Shown here: piece by piece, positions 8,309 to 16,222 of the stretch
Position numbering within the stretch: the stretch's first letter is position 1
Layout: the number at the start of each line of letters is the position of its first letter
Origin: Mucilaginibacter sp.
GTDB taxonomy: Bacteria > Bacteroidota > Bacteroidia > Sphingobacteriales > Sphingobacteriaceae
Reading direction: 5' to 3'
DNA length: 64,000 nucleotides
Assembly: GCF_028287845.1 (NCBI RefSeq)
Contig: NZ_JAQBOW010000071.1
Location: forward strand, 16,034 to 80,033
Made by a program: the position numbers and the translations under genes
Notes under the pieces: generated by a model
Told to the model about the DNA's origin: nothing
The model's database searches: none
What the model saw: the letters and a program-made list of their open reading frames with translations, nothing else

Positions 8309-10174
8309 ATGAACCCATTTATTGAACTGGGAATCCGTCATGATATTGTTAATGCCATCTCTGAGTTAGGATTTGAAAATCCTACACCAATCCAGGAACA
8401 ATCAATCCCGGTATTGTTAACAGGCAGCAACGATTTTGTCGGATTAGCCCAAACCGGGACCGGTAAGACTGCTGCCTTTGGCCTACCACTGTTGGAATTG
8501 TTGGATTTTGAAGAAAACCATCCGCAGGCGCTTATTTTATGCCCAACACGCGAACTTTGTTTGCAAATTACTAACGACATTAAAAACTACTCCAAAAAAA
8601 TGGGCAACGTTAACGTTGTTGCCGTTTATGGCGGAGCCAGTATTTCTGATCAGTTACGCCAGATAAGACGCGGCGTGCAAATTGTAGTAGCCACACCTGG
8701 CCGTATGCTTGATATCATCAACCGTAAGGCTATTGATTTTACAAAGGTGAAATTTGTAGTATTGGATGAAGCCGATGAAATGCTCAATATGGGCTTTCAG
8801 GAAGATATTGACAGTATCCTATCTACCACACCCGAAGAAAAGAAAACCTGGTTGTTTTCTGCAACTATGCCGGCCGAAGTGCGCCGCATAGCTAAAAAGT
8901 ACATGAATGAGCCGTTTGAGCTTACCATGGGCACCAAAAACACTGGCAACGCTAACATTGAGCATGAGTACTATATAGTACGTGCCCGTGATAAGTATGC
9001 TGCTTTTAAACGTATTGTTGATTTTAACCCCGATATTTTTGGTATTGTATTTTGCCGTACCAAGATCGAGACACAGGATATTGCCGAAGCTTTAATGAAG
9101 GATGGCTACAATGCCGATTCATTACACGGCGATCTGTCACAACAACAACGCGATAAAGTTATGAAACGCTACCGCGAGCGTAACCTGCAATTATTAATTG
9201 CTACTGATGTTGCCGCGCGTGGTATTGATGTTAACGATGTAACACACGTTATTAACTATTCATTGCCTGATGAAGTTGAGAATTATACCCACCGTAGCGG
9301 CCGTACAGCCCGTGCCGGTAAAACAGGGGTATCTATTTCTATCATCAATGCTAAAGAATTAGGTAAAATACGCCAGATTGAAAGAGGCTTAGGCAAAAAA
9401 TTTGTTAAGGTAGAAATACCTACAGGTTTTGATGTTTGCGAAAAACAATTATTCTCTATCGTTCATAAAATACATGACGTTGAGGTTAACGACCAGCAAA
9501 TTGAACAATATCTTCCGCGTATTATGGAAGAATTTAAGGACCTTACTAAAGAAGATTTCATTAAACGTTTTGCATCTATAGAGTTTAACCGCTTTTTAGA
9601 TTACTATAAAAACGCGCCTGATTTGAACGCGCCAATTGAAGAAGGACGCTTTGATCGCGACCGTGATCGTGGAGAACGTGGTGAGCGCTCAAGCCGTGGA
9701 GGCGAGTCTGGCGGTAAATCAGAATACACGCGTTTATTTATAAACTTAGGTTCTGTTGATGAGTTTAACCGTGGCGATCTGTTAGGCTATATCTGCACCA
9801 ATGGCAAAATAAGCGGCCGCACAGTTGGCAAAATAGATGTTAAAGGTGTTTACTCTTTCTTTGAAGTACCAAATGCCGAGTCGGAAGCTGTTATCAACAA
9901 CTTTAAAGGCGTTGAATTTAAGGGCCGTGAAGTTAGGATAGAAGTATCAGGCGAAGGCACCAGCACTACCCGTAGTGGCGGTGGCGAACGCAGAGAAGGC
10001 GGTTACCGTGGCGGCGAACGCCGTGAAGGTGGCGGTGGCTATAACCGTAGTGGTGGTGGCGAACGCAGAGAAGGCGGACATCGTGGTAGCAGTAATCCAG
10101 CGGCAGGTGGTGGTTTCCGTGATTTTTCCGGCAAACGCCGTGAAGATCGCCCGGAGCGCAAACGCAGGTTTTAA
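8309..10174 (+). CDS. DEAD-box ATP-dependent RNA helicase, DbpA-tail type
   Basis: 621 residues from the ATG at 8309; the in-frame ATG at 8234 lies before the promoter. In order: Q motif FENPTPIQ (about 23-30), motif I AQTGTGKT (47-54), PTREL, DEAD box, SAT, and the C-terminal helicase motif HRSGRTARAG. A DbpA-type RNA-binding domain follows (YTRLFINLGSVDEFNRGDLL to EFKGREVRIEV). The tail of about 60 residues repeats GGERREGG-like units rich in Arg and Gly. This plan matches the CsdA/DeaD-like helicases that unwind rRNA and mRNA structure, often in the cold. The repeated Arg-Gly tail likely binds RNA non-specifically. A strong terminator follows at 10286. Confidence 0.93.
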   Translation: MNPFIELGIRHDIVNAISELGFENPTPIQEQSIPVLLTGSNDFVGLAQTGTGKTAAFGLPLLELLDFEENHPQALILCPTRELCLQITNDIKNYSKKMGNVNVVAVYGGASISDQLRQIRRGVQIVVATPGRMLDIINRKAIDFTKVKFVVLDEADEMLNMGFQEDIDSILSTTPEEKKTWLFSATMPAEVRRIAKKYMNEPFELTMGTKNTGNANIEHEYYIVRARDKYAAFKRIVDFNPDIFGIVFCRTKIETQDIAEALMKDGYNADSLHGDLSQQQRDKVMKRYRERNLQLLIATDVAARGIDVNDVTHVINYSLPDEVENYTHRSGRTARAGKTGVSISIINAKELGKIRQIERGLGKKFVKVEIPTGFDVCEKQLFSIVHKIHDVEVNDQQIEQYLPRIMEEFKDLTKEDFIKRFASIEFNRFLDYYKNAPDLNAPIEEGRFDRDRDRGERGERSSRGGESGGKSEYTRLFINLGSVDEFNRGDLLGYICTNGKISGRTVGKIDVKGVYSFFEVPNAESEAVINNFKGVEFKGREVRIEVSGEGTSTTRSGGGERREGGYRGGERREGGGGYNRSGGGERREGGHRGSSNPAAGGGFRDFSGKRREDRPERKRRF

Positions 10175-10179
10175 TATTA

Positions 10180-10250
10180 AGGTGAATGGTTGATTAAGTT
10201 GATAAGGTGAATGGTTAACCACTCACGTATTCAACTACTCACTGCTCTCC
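10180..10250. repeat. Intergenic word repeat (GGTGAATGGTT family)
   Basis: GGTGAATGGTT occurs twice close together after the helicase stop codon, with GATTAAGTTGATAA between, followed by partly complementary CACTC and TTCAACTAC words. Confidence 0.35.
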
Positions 10251-10285
10251 AAATGATAGTTTTTAGTTTAGTTAGTTTAGTTTAC

Positions 10286-10315
10286 AAAGCCTCCCCGATT
10301 AATCGGAGAGGCTTT
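10286..10315. terminator. Terminator after the RNA helicase
   Basis: AAAGCCTC and CCGATT pair with AATCGG and GAGGCTTT around one mismatch, followed by TGTTTTTT. It sits between convergent genes and may serve both. Confidence 0.85.
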
Positions 10316-10359
10316 TGTTTTTTAAAGCAAATTGAAAATATTTACTAATCCAATCACTA

Positions 10360-10680
10360 TTACCGCGTAAATTCTATCAATTGCAAATCAGGGTCCTGTA
10401 TGGTAAGCCTGTTAGGCTCCAGCTTTTGTATCACAAACTTGGTATAGGGCTGATTACCTTCAAATGAAGTATAAATAGTATCGCCTTTTAAAAAATACTG
10501 TTCGGGCACTTCGGCATTATTATCCATGGCAAAGCCTTTGTCCGTCACTTTTAGTTTTGTTTTACCATCTTTTGATGTCCAGCTACCCTGTAGTTTATCT
10601 TTTACAGGATTGGTGCATGACATACTAAATAATAGAATTGCAAATACTATGTGTACGGTTATTAAGGCATATGTTTTCAT
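10360..10680 (-). CDS. Small lipoprotein of unknown function
   Basis: 106 residues. The N terminus has a hydrophobic signal and a lipobox-like FSMSC, so the mature protein is probably lipid-anchored. The remaining 85 residues (KDKLQGSWTSKDGKTKLKVTDKGF and onward) are beta-rich with a GSW motif like the start of lipocalin-type barrels; this is a resemblance only. It lies 33 bases downstream of another small exported protein on the same strand, and the two may be co-transcribed. Function not known. Confidence 0.75.
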   Translation of the reverse strand: MKTYALITVHIVFAILLFSMSCTNPVKDKLQGSWTSKDGKTKLKVTDKGFAMDNNAEVPEQYFLKGDTIYTSFEGNQPYTKFVIQKLEPNRLTIQDPDLQLIEFTR

Positions 10681-10713
10681 GATATAAGAATTGTGATACG
10701 CCTGTAAGACTTA

Positions 10714-11025
10714 TTAATGTTTGTAAGGTTTATTTCTTAACTGCCATTTTTTAAGATATTTATAATGGCCGCCTTTGTCTACATAAAAATAACGCGAGTG
10801 TTTATCAATATAAACGTTCTCACCGGTTGGAGCCCAATGGCCTTCATATCTTTTATCGGCAACGGCTACGGCGCCTTTTACGGCAACCTCTGATGTTTTA
10901 TGACCAACATCCTGAGCGGCATGGCCAATTTTTTTGGTTACAGGTTCGTGGTGTTCCTGGGCATAGCTTTGGCTGGCGGCAAAAATACCTGCTGATAGCA
11001 GAGCAATTTTAAGTGAGTTTTTCAT
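10714..11025 (-). CDS. Small exported protein of unknown function
   Basis: 103 residues with a clear signal peptide ending at SYAQ. The mature part starts His-rich (EHHEPVTKK), continues as an amphipathic alanine/lysine helix (HAAQDVGHKTSEVAVKGAVAVADKR), and ends in a short basic aromatic segment (GGHYKYLKKWQLRNKPYKH). No family recognised. It is 26 bases downstream of gpsA on the same strand, so it may be read through from the gpsA promoter. The helical, charged middle suggests an envelope stress or cell-wall-associated role, but that is a guess. Confidence 0.75.
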   Translation of the reverse strand: MKNSLKIALLSAGIFAASQSYAQEHHEPVTKKIGHAAQDVGHKTSEVAVKGAVAVADKRYEGHWAPTGENVYIDKHSRYFYVDKGGHYKYLKKWQLRNKPYKH

Positions 11026-11051
11026 GGGTCTAAATAAGTTATTTTAGGATG

Positions 11052-12059
11052 TTAACACAGTTTCTCTGCCAATTGTTTCATTTCAAGAGCAGGGGAACGC
11101 TTTTGATATAAAATAGCGTAAACAGCTTCGCATATAGGCATGTTCACTTTGTATTGTTTATTGATCTGGTGCAGGCAATTTACGGCGTAATAGCCTTCGG
11201 CTATCATGTTCATTTCCAGTTGGGCCGATGTTACGGTATAGCCTTTGCCTATCATATTACCAAAGGTGCGGTTACGGCTAAACTGCGAGTAAGCGGTAAC
11301 CAGCAGATCGCCCAGGTAGGCAGATTCTTTTATATCGCGGGTTATGGGGTGTACCACATCAACAAAACGCTTTAGTTCGCGTATGGCGTTTGATATTAAT
11401 ACCGATTGAAAATTATCGCCATACCCTACTCCATGACAAATGCCGCTGGCAATAGCATATATATTCTTTAATACGGCGGCGTATTCGGTGCCATAGATGT
11501 CATCAGATACAATTGTTTTAATGTAACGGGTATTGATCATCCCCGCAAATTCGGCAGCAAGAGCGGGATCGCCAGAGGCTATGGTTAAATAGGATAGTTT
11601 TTCTAATGCAACCTCTTCGGCATGGCAGGGGCCGCTGATAACGGCAAAATCGTTGAATGACATATCATATTTCTTATTCAGAAACTCACCAATAATAAGG
11701 TTCTCATCAGGAACGATACCCTTTATGGCAGATACTATCTTTTTGCCGGCGAAATCTTCGGCACTAATATCAACTAAAGCTTCTTTTAAAAACGCGGCAG
11801 GTACATTAAGCAGCACCACATCTGCAAGCTTAATTAATGCCTTAAGGTCTGTCGAGATATTTTGCGCAGGCACCTTTATTTCAACCGAGCTTAAATAGTT
11901 TGGATTATGGCCGAATTTATGCACATGTTTTACCGACTGCGGGTTGCGCATCCACCAAAAAATTTCTTTTTCGGTAACGTTATCAGTTAACATTTTAATA
12001 TTGGCTGTAGCCCAGCTACCCCCGCCAACTACTAATATTTTGTTATTTTTATTTTGCAT
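11052..12059 (-). CDS. gpsA: Glycerol-3-phosphate dehydrogenase [NAD(P)+]
   Basis: 335 residues, the normal length. It makes sn-glycerol 3-phosphate from dihydroxyacetone phosphate for phospholipid synthesis in the cytoplasm. The Rossmann motif is VGGGSWATA at about 11-19, where most relatives have GAGSWGTA. Further landmarks are ISGPCHAEEV, the catalytic-lysine segment AAVLKNIYAIASGICHGVGYGDN, and GDLLVTAYSQFSRNRTFG. Two small exported proteins follow on the same strand with short gaps. The promoter box TAACTTTG lies 38 bases upstream. Confidence 0.95.
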   Translation of the reverse strand: MQNKNNKILVVGGGSWATANIKMLTDNVTEKEIFWWMRNPQSVKHVHKFGHNPNYLSSVEIKVPAQNISTDLKALIKLADVVLLNVPAAFLKEALVDISAEDFAGKKIVSAIKGIVPDENLIIGEFLNKKYDMSFNDFAVISGPCHAEEVALEKLSYLTIASGDPALAAEFAGMINTRYIKTIVSDDIYGTEYAAVLKNIYAIASGICHGVGYGDNFQSVLISNAIRELKRFVDVVHPITRDIKESAYLGDLLVTAYSQFSRNRTFGNMIGKGYTVTSAQLEMNMIAEGYYAVNCLHQINKQYKVNMPICEAVYAILYQKRSPALEMKQLAEKLC

Positions 12060-12096
12060 TAAAAACTTTGTCTCGCAACAGGTTTAATTGACGGGG

Positions 12097-12104
12097 CAAA
12101 GTTA
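12097..12104 (-). promoter_or_regulatory. -7 box for gpsA
   Basis: TAACTTTG on the minus strand, 37 bases before the gpsA start. The same octamer precedes tsaD and ribBA. No clear -33 element. Confidence 0.55.
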
Positions 12105-12124
12105 ATGAAAATGTGTAGATGTTG

Positions 12125-12215
12125 TCTGAACCGTGATTTTTAGGATTTACAGATTAGCTTGATTAAAATGCAGGAAAATCCAATAATCCCTAAATCCTAA
12201 AAATCATGGTTCAGA
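12125..12215. repeat. 25-bp inverted repeat with the CTGAACC...TTTTTAGGATT word
   Basis: Positions 12125-12149 and 12191-12215 are inverted copies with one mismatch. The core word (TCTGAACC, then GATTTTTAGGATTTA) recurs, by recollection, in intergenic regions of many Bacteroidota. It separates the gpsA promoter from the efflux operon terminator. Confidence 0.7.
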
Positions 12216-12227
12216 AGACAAACAAAA

Positions 12228-12251
12228 AAGGCCAACCACACGGTCAGCCTT
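12228..12251 (-). terminator. Terminator of the TolC/adaptor operon
   Basis: On the minus strand AAGGCTGACC pairs with GGTTGGCCTT around a GTGT loop and is followed by a T run. It lies 29 bases after the adaptor stop codon. Confidence 0.8.
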
Positions 12252-12279
12252 AAATTACATCATTTGCACATCTGCATAT

Positions 12280-13620
12280 TTACTTATTATCGTTAGTAAA
12301 CAATTTAGATTTATCTACTTTTTCAACCAGGGCGCCATCTTTTAATGTTTTGGATATGGCAGGGTATGGGGCAGATACTACCTCGTCGCCGGCTTTTAAG
12401 CCTGAAGTTATTTGTACATACATATCATCCTGTATACCGGTTGTTACCATTACCTGTTTAACCTTGCCTGCGTTATACACAAAAACATATTCTTTTGCAG
12501 GCGCTGTGCTTGCTGTTTTAACCGGGGTAGTAGTTGTGCTTTTTTTAGCGCCACTCATATCCATCTTTTTATCTTCGCGGGTAGTTACCGCTTGTATAGG
12601 TACTGCCAGTGCCTGGGTATGGTTTGTTTTAATATCAACGGTGGCTGTTAATCCCGGGCGAAAAGGTGATGGATTATCGCCTTTTTTGTTTAGCAGATCA
12701 TTATATGATTTTGCGTCTATCCTAACTTTAACGGTAAAGTTGGTAACCTGGTCTGCATTGGTGCCTACCACGTTTGCCGAGCTGCCAATCTCTGTAACCA
12801 CACCATTGAATTTTTTACCTAAAAAGGCATCCACTTCAATTTTTGATGAGTCGCCAATTACTATGCGGTTAATATCATTTTCATTCACATCAACATTTAC
12901 ATCCATTTGGCTAAGGTCTGATATGGTCATGATCTCTGTCCCTGCAAATTGCGCGGTACCCAAAACGCGCTCGCCTTTTTGTACAGATAGTTTAGAAACC
13001 ACCCCGTCAACAGGCGAATAAATGGTTGTTTTATACAAGTTATCCTGCGCTTCTTTAACTGATGCTGATGATTGTGCCAGGCCATAGGTTGAGCCTATTA
13101 CATTTTGCTTGGCAGCTTCAAGGCCCGCTTTTGCACCTTCATAACTGGCTTTTGCGGCGTCAAATTCTGCCGCGGTTAATACTTTATTATCATATAGCTC
13201 TTTACTGCGTTTATAAATTGCTGCCTGGTTATTATAGGTAGCTTCGGCTTGTTTTAGCATCTGACTTGAATTGCCAACACTGGCTTTTTGCGAATTATAA
13301 GATGCAACCGCGCGCTCATAACCCGATTTTAAAATATCAGGGCGTATTTTACAAAGCAATTGGCCCTTTTTTACAACATCGCCTTCTTTAATGGGCAATT
13401 CAACCACCTCGCCGGATACTTCCGGGCTAATTTTTACTTCAACATGCGGTTTGATTTTACCGCTTGCAGAAACCGTTTCATTAATTTCACGCACAGCAGA
13501 TTTTTCTGTAGCAACCTGTGTTTTATCAGATTTGCCTATCATGCCGGTTGCTTTACCGATTATCAGCAGCGCAATTAGTACGCCAAGTATTATCAAAATA
13601 TATTTTGTAGTCTTTCCCAT
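12280..13620 (-). CDS. Efflux periplasmic adaptor (membrane fusion protein, HlyD/MacA type)
   Basis: 446 residues. One N-terminal membrane helix (residues 7-25) anchors it in the inner membrane. A biotinyl-lipoyl half-motif follows near residue 60 (VSGEVVELPIKEGDVVKKGQLL), then a coiled-coil hairpin at about 95-200, the second lipoyl half (YSPVDGVVSKLSVQKGERVLG), and the beta-barrel and membrane-proximal domains. A Thr/Ser/Lys-rich insert near residue 360 is unusual. Such adaptors link an inner-membrane pump to a TolC channel; MacA is the closest layout. The TolC gene is immediately upstream (21-base gap) in the same operon, but no pump gene follows: a terminator comes next. Confidence 0.9.
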   Translation of the reverse strand: MGKTTKYILIILGVLIALLIIGKATGMIGKSDKTQVATEKSAVREINETVSASGKIKPHVEVKISPEVSGEVVELPIKEGDVVKKGQLLCKIRPDILKSGYERAVASYNSQKASVGNSSQMLKQAEATYNNQAAIYKRSKELYDNKVLTAAEFDAAKASYEGAKAGLEAAKQNVIGSTYGLAQSSASVKEAQDNLYKTTIYSPVDGVVSKLSVQKGERVLGTAQFAGTEIMTISDLSQMDVNVDVNENDINRIVIGDSSKIEVDAFLGKKFNGVVTEIGSSANVVGTNADQVTNFTVKVRIDAKSYNDLLNKKGDNPSPFRPGLTATVDIKTNHTQALAVPIQAVTTREDKKMDMSGAKKSTTTTPVKTASTAPAKEYVFVYNAGKVKQVMVTTGIQDDMYVQITSGLKAGDEVVSAPYPAISKTLKDGALVEKVDKSKLFTNDNK

Positions 13621-13641
13621 GATTGTTCAGGATTTTTTATT

Positions 13642-15078
13642 TTAAAGTGTTATGGTGTTACCCAGGTAATAATCAATTATTTTACTTCTGAAAACGACGC
13701 TGTATTTTGCTTCGATCATGTCATTTTGCGATTTACTAAAATTGGTAACCGCTGTATTATAATCCAGAGAGTTTATCAAACCAACATCATACCGCTGCTT
13801 GGTAACATTCAATGCATCTTTATTAGCTTCGAAAGTTTGCAATGCTGATTGGTATTGTTTTTCGGCAGCCTGCAAGTCAAGCACGGCTTGTATAATAGTT
13901 TTACTTAAGTTATTCTTAGCAATTTGTGTACTTAGCTGCGCGTTTTGATAGTTGAGCCGGGCTTTACGCATCGTGGTACGGTTGGCAAACTTATTAAATA
14001 TAGGTATTTGCACACTTAAGCCAATCGACTGGTTAAAGTTATCATTGATCTGTCTGAATGCAGAATAGGGGCCGTAAATAGGTTGCTGATATGAGGTTAC
14101 AACAGCCTGATTAGTAGCCTGTACTATACCTATTTGCTGCGTAATAGCTGTTTGCCCAATAATTTGTTGATTTAAACGATCTGAGTAGCTGGAAGCCAAC
14201 CCGCCAAATAAACTAACCGTTGGGTAAAAATTTCCGTTTGCTATTTTAATTGCCTGGGCATAAGTTTTTTGCTGTGTTTCGGCCAGGCGAATATCCGGGT
14301 TAACGGTTAATGCCGTTTTTATAACCTCGTTAGCATCATATATTGTTTTTATATCGGTAAGCTTGCTTATGTCCGGTCGTTCAACAGCAATCTCTGCATA
14401 CGGGTTCATCTCCATATATTGCTTTAATATCAGCACAGACAGATCCAGTTGATTTTGAGCAGTAGTTAAATTAAGGGTAGCTGTTGATACCAGTGCTTTT
14501 GCCTGCGAAAGATCAGCCAGAGTTTGGTTACCTACTTTAAAGCTTATCTGTGATTTATTTAATGTTTGGTTAGCAATATCAATTTGTTGTTTAGCGGCGG
14601 CTACCAGATCCTGGTTAGTTAATATCTGCAGGTAGTCGGTTACTACATTTAGTGTAAGGTCGTTTTTTATTTTGGCAGTAGTGCTTTTATCAACATCAAG
14701 TAATAGTTTGTTTTGCACTATCTGATTACGCAACTGCCCGCCCTGGAACAGCGTTAACTGTAACTGAGCGTTGCCATTTATATTTAAAGAGGTTGATGAA
14801 GTATAAGTAAAGGACCCGGCAACCTGGCTGCGGCCAAAGTTATAGCCCCCTTGTGTGTTTGCGTTAATGCTTGGCAGCAAATTATTTTTAGCCTGGTCCA
14901 GATCTGCGGTACCAATAGACTCGGTAACCTGTGCTTGTTTGATGGTTAAATTGTTAGCCAAAGTGCGATCGACCGCCATTTGCAGGGTTATTTTTTCTTG
15001 CGCCTTTGCTGTAAAGCCTATCATGACTGTAAACAACAAACCAAGAATGCTTACCCTTTTAAATATAAATTGTGTCAT
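13642..15078 (-). CDS. TolC family outer membrane efflux channel
   Basis: 478 residues with signal peptide ending AKAQ. The protein is two repeats of the outer-membrane efflux domain, each with long helices: ITLQMAVDRTLANNLTIKQAQ opens the first and the second runs through NIRLAETQQK to the C terminus. Trimers form the outer-membrane exit duct. It is the first gene of a two-gene operon with a MacA-like adaptor. A minus-strand TATATTTG box at 15155-15162 is the likely promoter, 77 bases from the start codon. Confidence 0.92.
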   Translation of the reverse strand: MTQFIFKRVSILGLLFTVMIGFTAKAQEKITLQMAVDRTLANNLTIKQAQVTESIGTADLDQAKNNLLPSINANTQGGYNFGRSQVAGSFTYTSSTSLNINGNAQLQLTLFQGGQLRNQIVQNKLLLDVDKSTTAKIKNDLTLNVVTDYLQILTNQDLVAAAKQQIDIANQTLNKSQISFKVGNQTLADLSQAKALVSTATLNLTTAQNQLDLSVLILKQYMEMNPYAEIAVERPDISKLTDIKTIYDANEVIKTALTVNPDIRLAETQQKTYAQAIKIANGNFYPTVSLFGGLASSYSDRLNQQIIGQTAITQQIGIVQATNQAVVTSYQQPIYGPYSAFRQINDNFNQSIGLSVQIPIFNKFANRTTMRKARLNYQNAQLSTQIAKNNLSKTIIQAVLDLQAAEKQYQSALQTFEANKDALNVTKQRYDVGLINSLDYNTAVTNFSKSQNDMIEAKYSVVFRSKIIDYYLGNTITL

Positions 15079-15119
15079 AAGGTTATTCCGTACAATTATT
15101 AGATATGAGTATTAGCTAC

Positions 15120-15127
15120 TATATTTG
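15120..15127 (+). promoter_or_regulatory. -7 box for the polysaccharide deacetylase gene
   Basis: TATATTTG on the + strand 45 bases before the ATG at 15173. It lies inside the divergent region with the tolC promoter, so the two transcripts overlap at their 5' ends. Confidence 0.45.
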
Positions 15128-15154
15128 AGAACCGCATCAATTGCACAATTTACT

Positions 15155-15162
15155 CAAATATA
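15155..15162 (-). promoter_or_regulatory. -7 box for the tolC operon
   Basis: TATATTTG on the minus strand, 76 bases before the TolC start codon. Confidence 0.45.
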
Positions 15163-15172
15163 ATAACTGTAA

Positions 15173-15796
15173 ATGTACCTGGTTAAAACTCCCTGGTTGC
15201 TTAAAAAGCTATATCCCCAATTAATATGGGATGTGAACAAGGCGGGCCGTTGCATTTATCTGACGTTTGACGATGGACCTATACCTATTGTTACACCCTT
15301 TGTATTAAATATTTTACGACAATATAATGCTAAAGCTACGTTTTTTTGCATTGGCGATAATGTACGTAAACATCCGGAGATATTTGAACAGGTAAAAGCA
15401 GATGGCCATGCCATAGGCAATCATACCTACAACCACCTTAAAGGTTGGAAAACCGAAGATAAAATTTACCTGGATAATTTTTTGTTAGCTGATGAATTGA
15501 TCGGCTCCAATCTGTTTCGTCCGCCGTATGGGCGCATAAAAAGCTCGCAGGTAAAATTGCTTAAAGATGCCAAACCCGGTTTGCAAATTATGATGTGGAA
15601 CATATTAAGCGGCGATTTTGACATCAACCTAAAACCTGAAAAGTGTCTTGATAATGTTTTAAAAAATACGACCGATGGCGATATTGTATTATTTCATGAT
15701 AGCCTCAAAGCGTTAGACCGATTGGAGTATGCTTTGCCTAAAGCAATGGAAATTTGGAGTAAGGAAGGGTATGCGTTTAATGCGCTGCCCGTTTAA
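15173..15796 (+). CDS. Polysaccharide deacetylase, NodB homology domain
   Basis: 207 residues that are essentially one NodB domain (carbohydrate esterase family 4). The motifs are complete: TFDDGP at 31-36 with the catalytic base and metal-binding Asp, the metal-binding histidines in HTYNH at about 84-88, FRPPYGR with the catalytic-site arginine, and the C-terminal DIVLFHDS. These enzymes remove N-acetyl groups from amino sugars such as peptidoglycan or chitin oligomers. No signal peptide is obvious, so the site of action is uncertain. It is divergent from the tolC operon. Confidence 0.92.
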   Translation: MYLVKTPWLLKKLYPQLIWDVNKAGRCIYLTFDDGPIPIVTPFVLNILRQYNAKATFFCIGDNVRKHPEIFEQVKADGHAIGNHTYNHLKGWKTEDKIYLDNFLLADELIGSNLFRPPYGRIKSSQVKLLKDAKPGLQIMMWNILSGDFDINLKPEKCLDNVLKNTTDGDIVLFHDSLKALDRLEYALPKAMEIWSKEGYAFNALPV

Positions 15797-15904
15797 TTAG
15801 GTATTTGTCCCAGGGACACGTGAATACACCTGGGACAGTTGGGACAGTCATTTTGATAATTACAAAAATAAGTTGTAAATTTATATTTTAATGGACACCC
15901 GCTC

Positions 15905-16114
15905 CTATTTCACCGGCTGCTGCGTTTGCGTAGTTGCGGAATCTTGCTTCCCATCATTTTTTATGACCGTATAGACAATGGCCCCAATAACGGTAATAGC
16001 CAAAACTATCAACCCTATCCAGCCCGAGCGTTTGTCCTGGCGTATCAGCCATATTAAAAATGCAACAAGCGGCAGTACAAAAATTATCCAGAAGATTAAC
16101 GAGGGAGCGGTCAT
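15905..16114 (-). CDS. Small membrane protein with two membrane segments
   Basis: 69 residues starting MTAPSLIFW at 16114. A longer frame exists to 16195, but its extra 27 codons come from the neighbouring inverted repeat, so the shorter start is preferred. Two hydrophobic helices (IFWIIFVLPLVAFLIWLI and GWIGLIVLAITVIGAIVYTVI) are separated by a short basic loop (RQDKRSG), with a polar Gln/Thr-rich tail. No family recognised. It lies downstream of tsaD on the same strand across a repeat. Confidence 0.65.
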   Translation of the reverse strand: MTAPSLIFWIIFVLPLVAFLIWLIRQDKRSGWIGLIVLAITVIGAIVYTVIKNDGKQDSATTQTQQPVK

Positions 16115-16120
16115 TTTAAT

Positions 16121-16209
16121 GAGTGAATTAGTGATTGAGTGAATGTGATTAATAAAGTATTTAATAATTGAATTCGTTGGCAACCATTCACTCAATCGCT
16201 AATTCACTC
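16121..16209. repeat. Inverted word repeat (GTGAATGAGTGA family)
   Basis: Positions 16121-16145 and 16185-16209 are inverted copies, 24 of 25 matching, with a 39-base loop. Built from the same GAGTGAAT words as 6050-6160. It lies between tsaD and the small membrane protein. Confidence 0.8.
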
Positions 16210-16222
16210 AATCATTCATTAT

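Noticed and set aside
12350..13021. 223-codon frame antisense to the efflux adaptor
   Set aside because: The sense frame has a full domain plan; the antisense frame shows none.
16115..16195. Longer start for the small membrane protein
   Set aside because: The added codons are translated inverted repeat; the family-like part starts at MTAPSLIFW.
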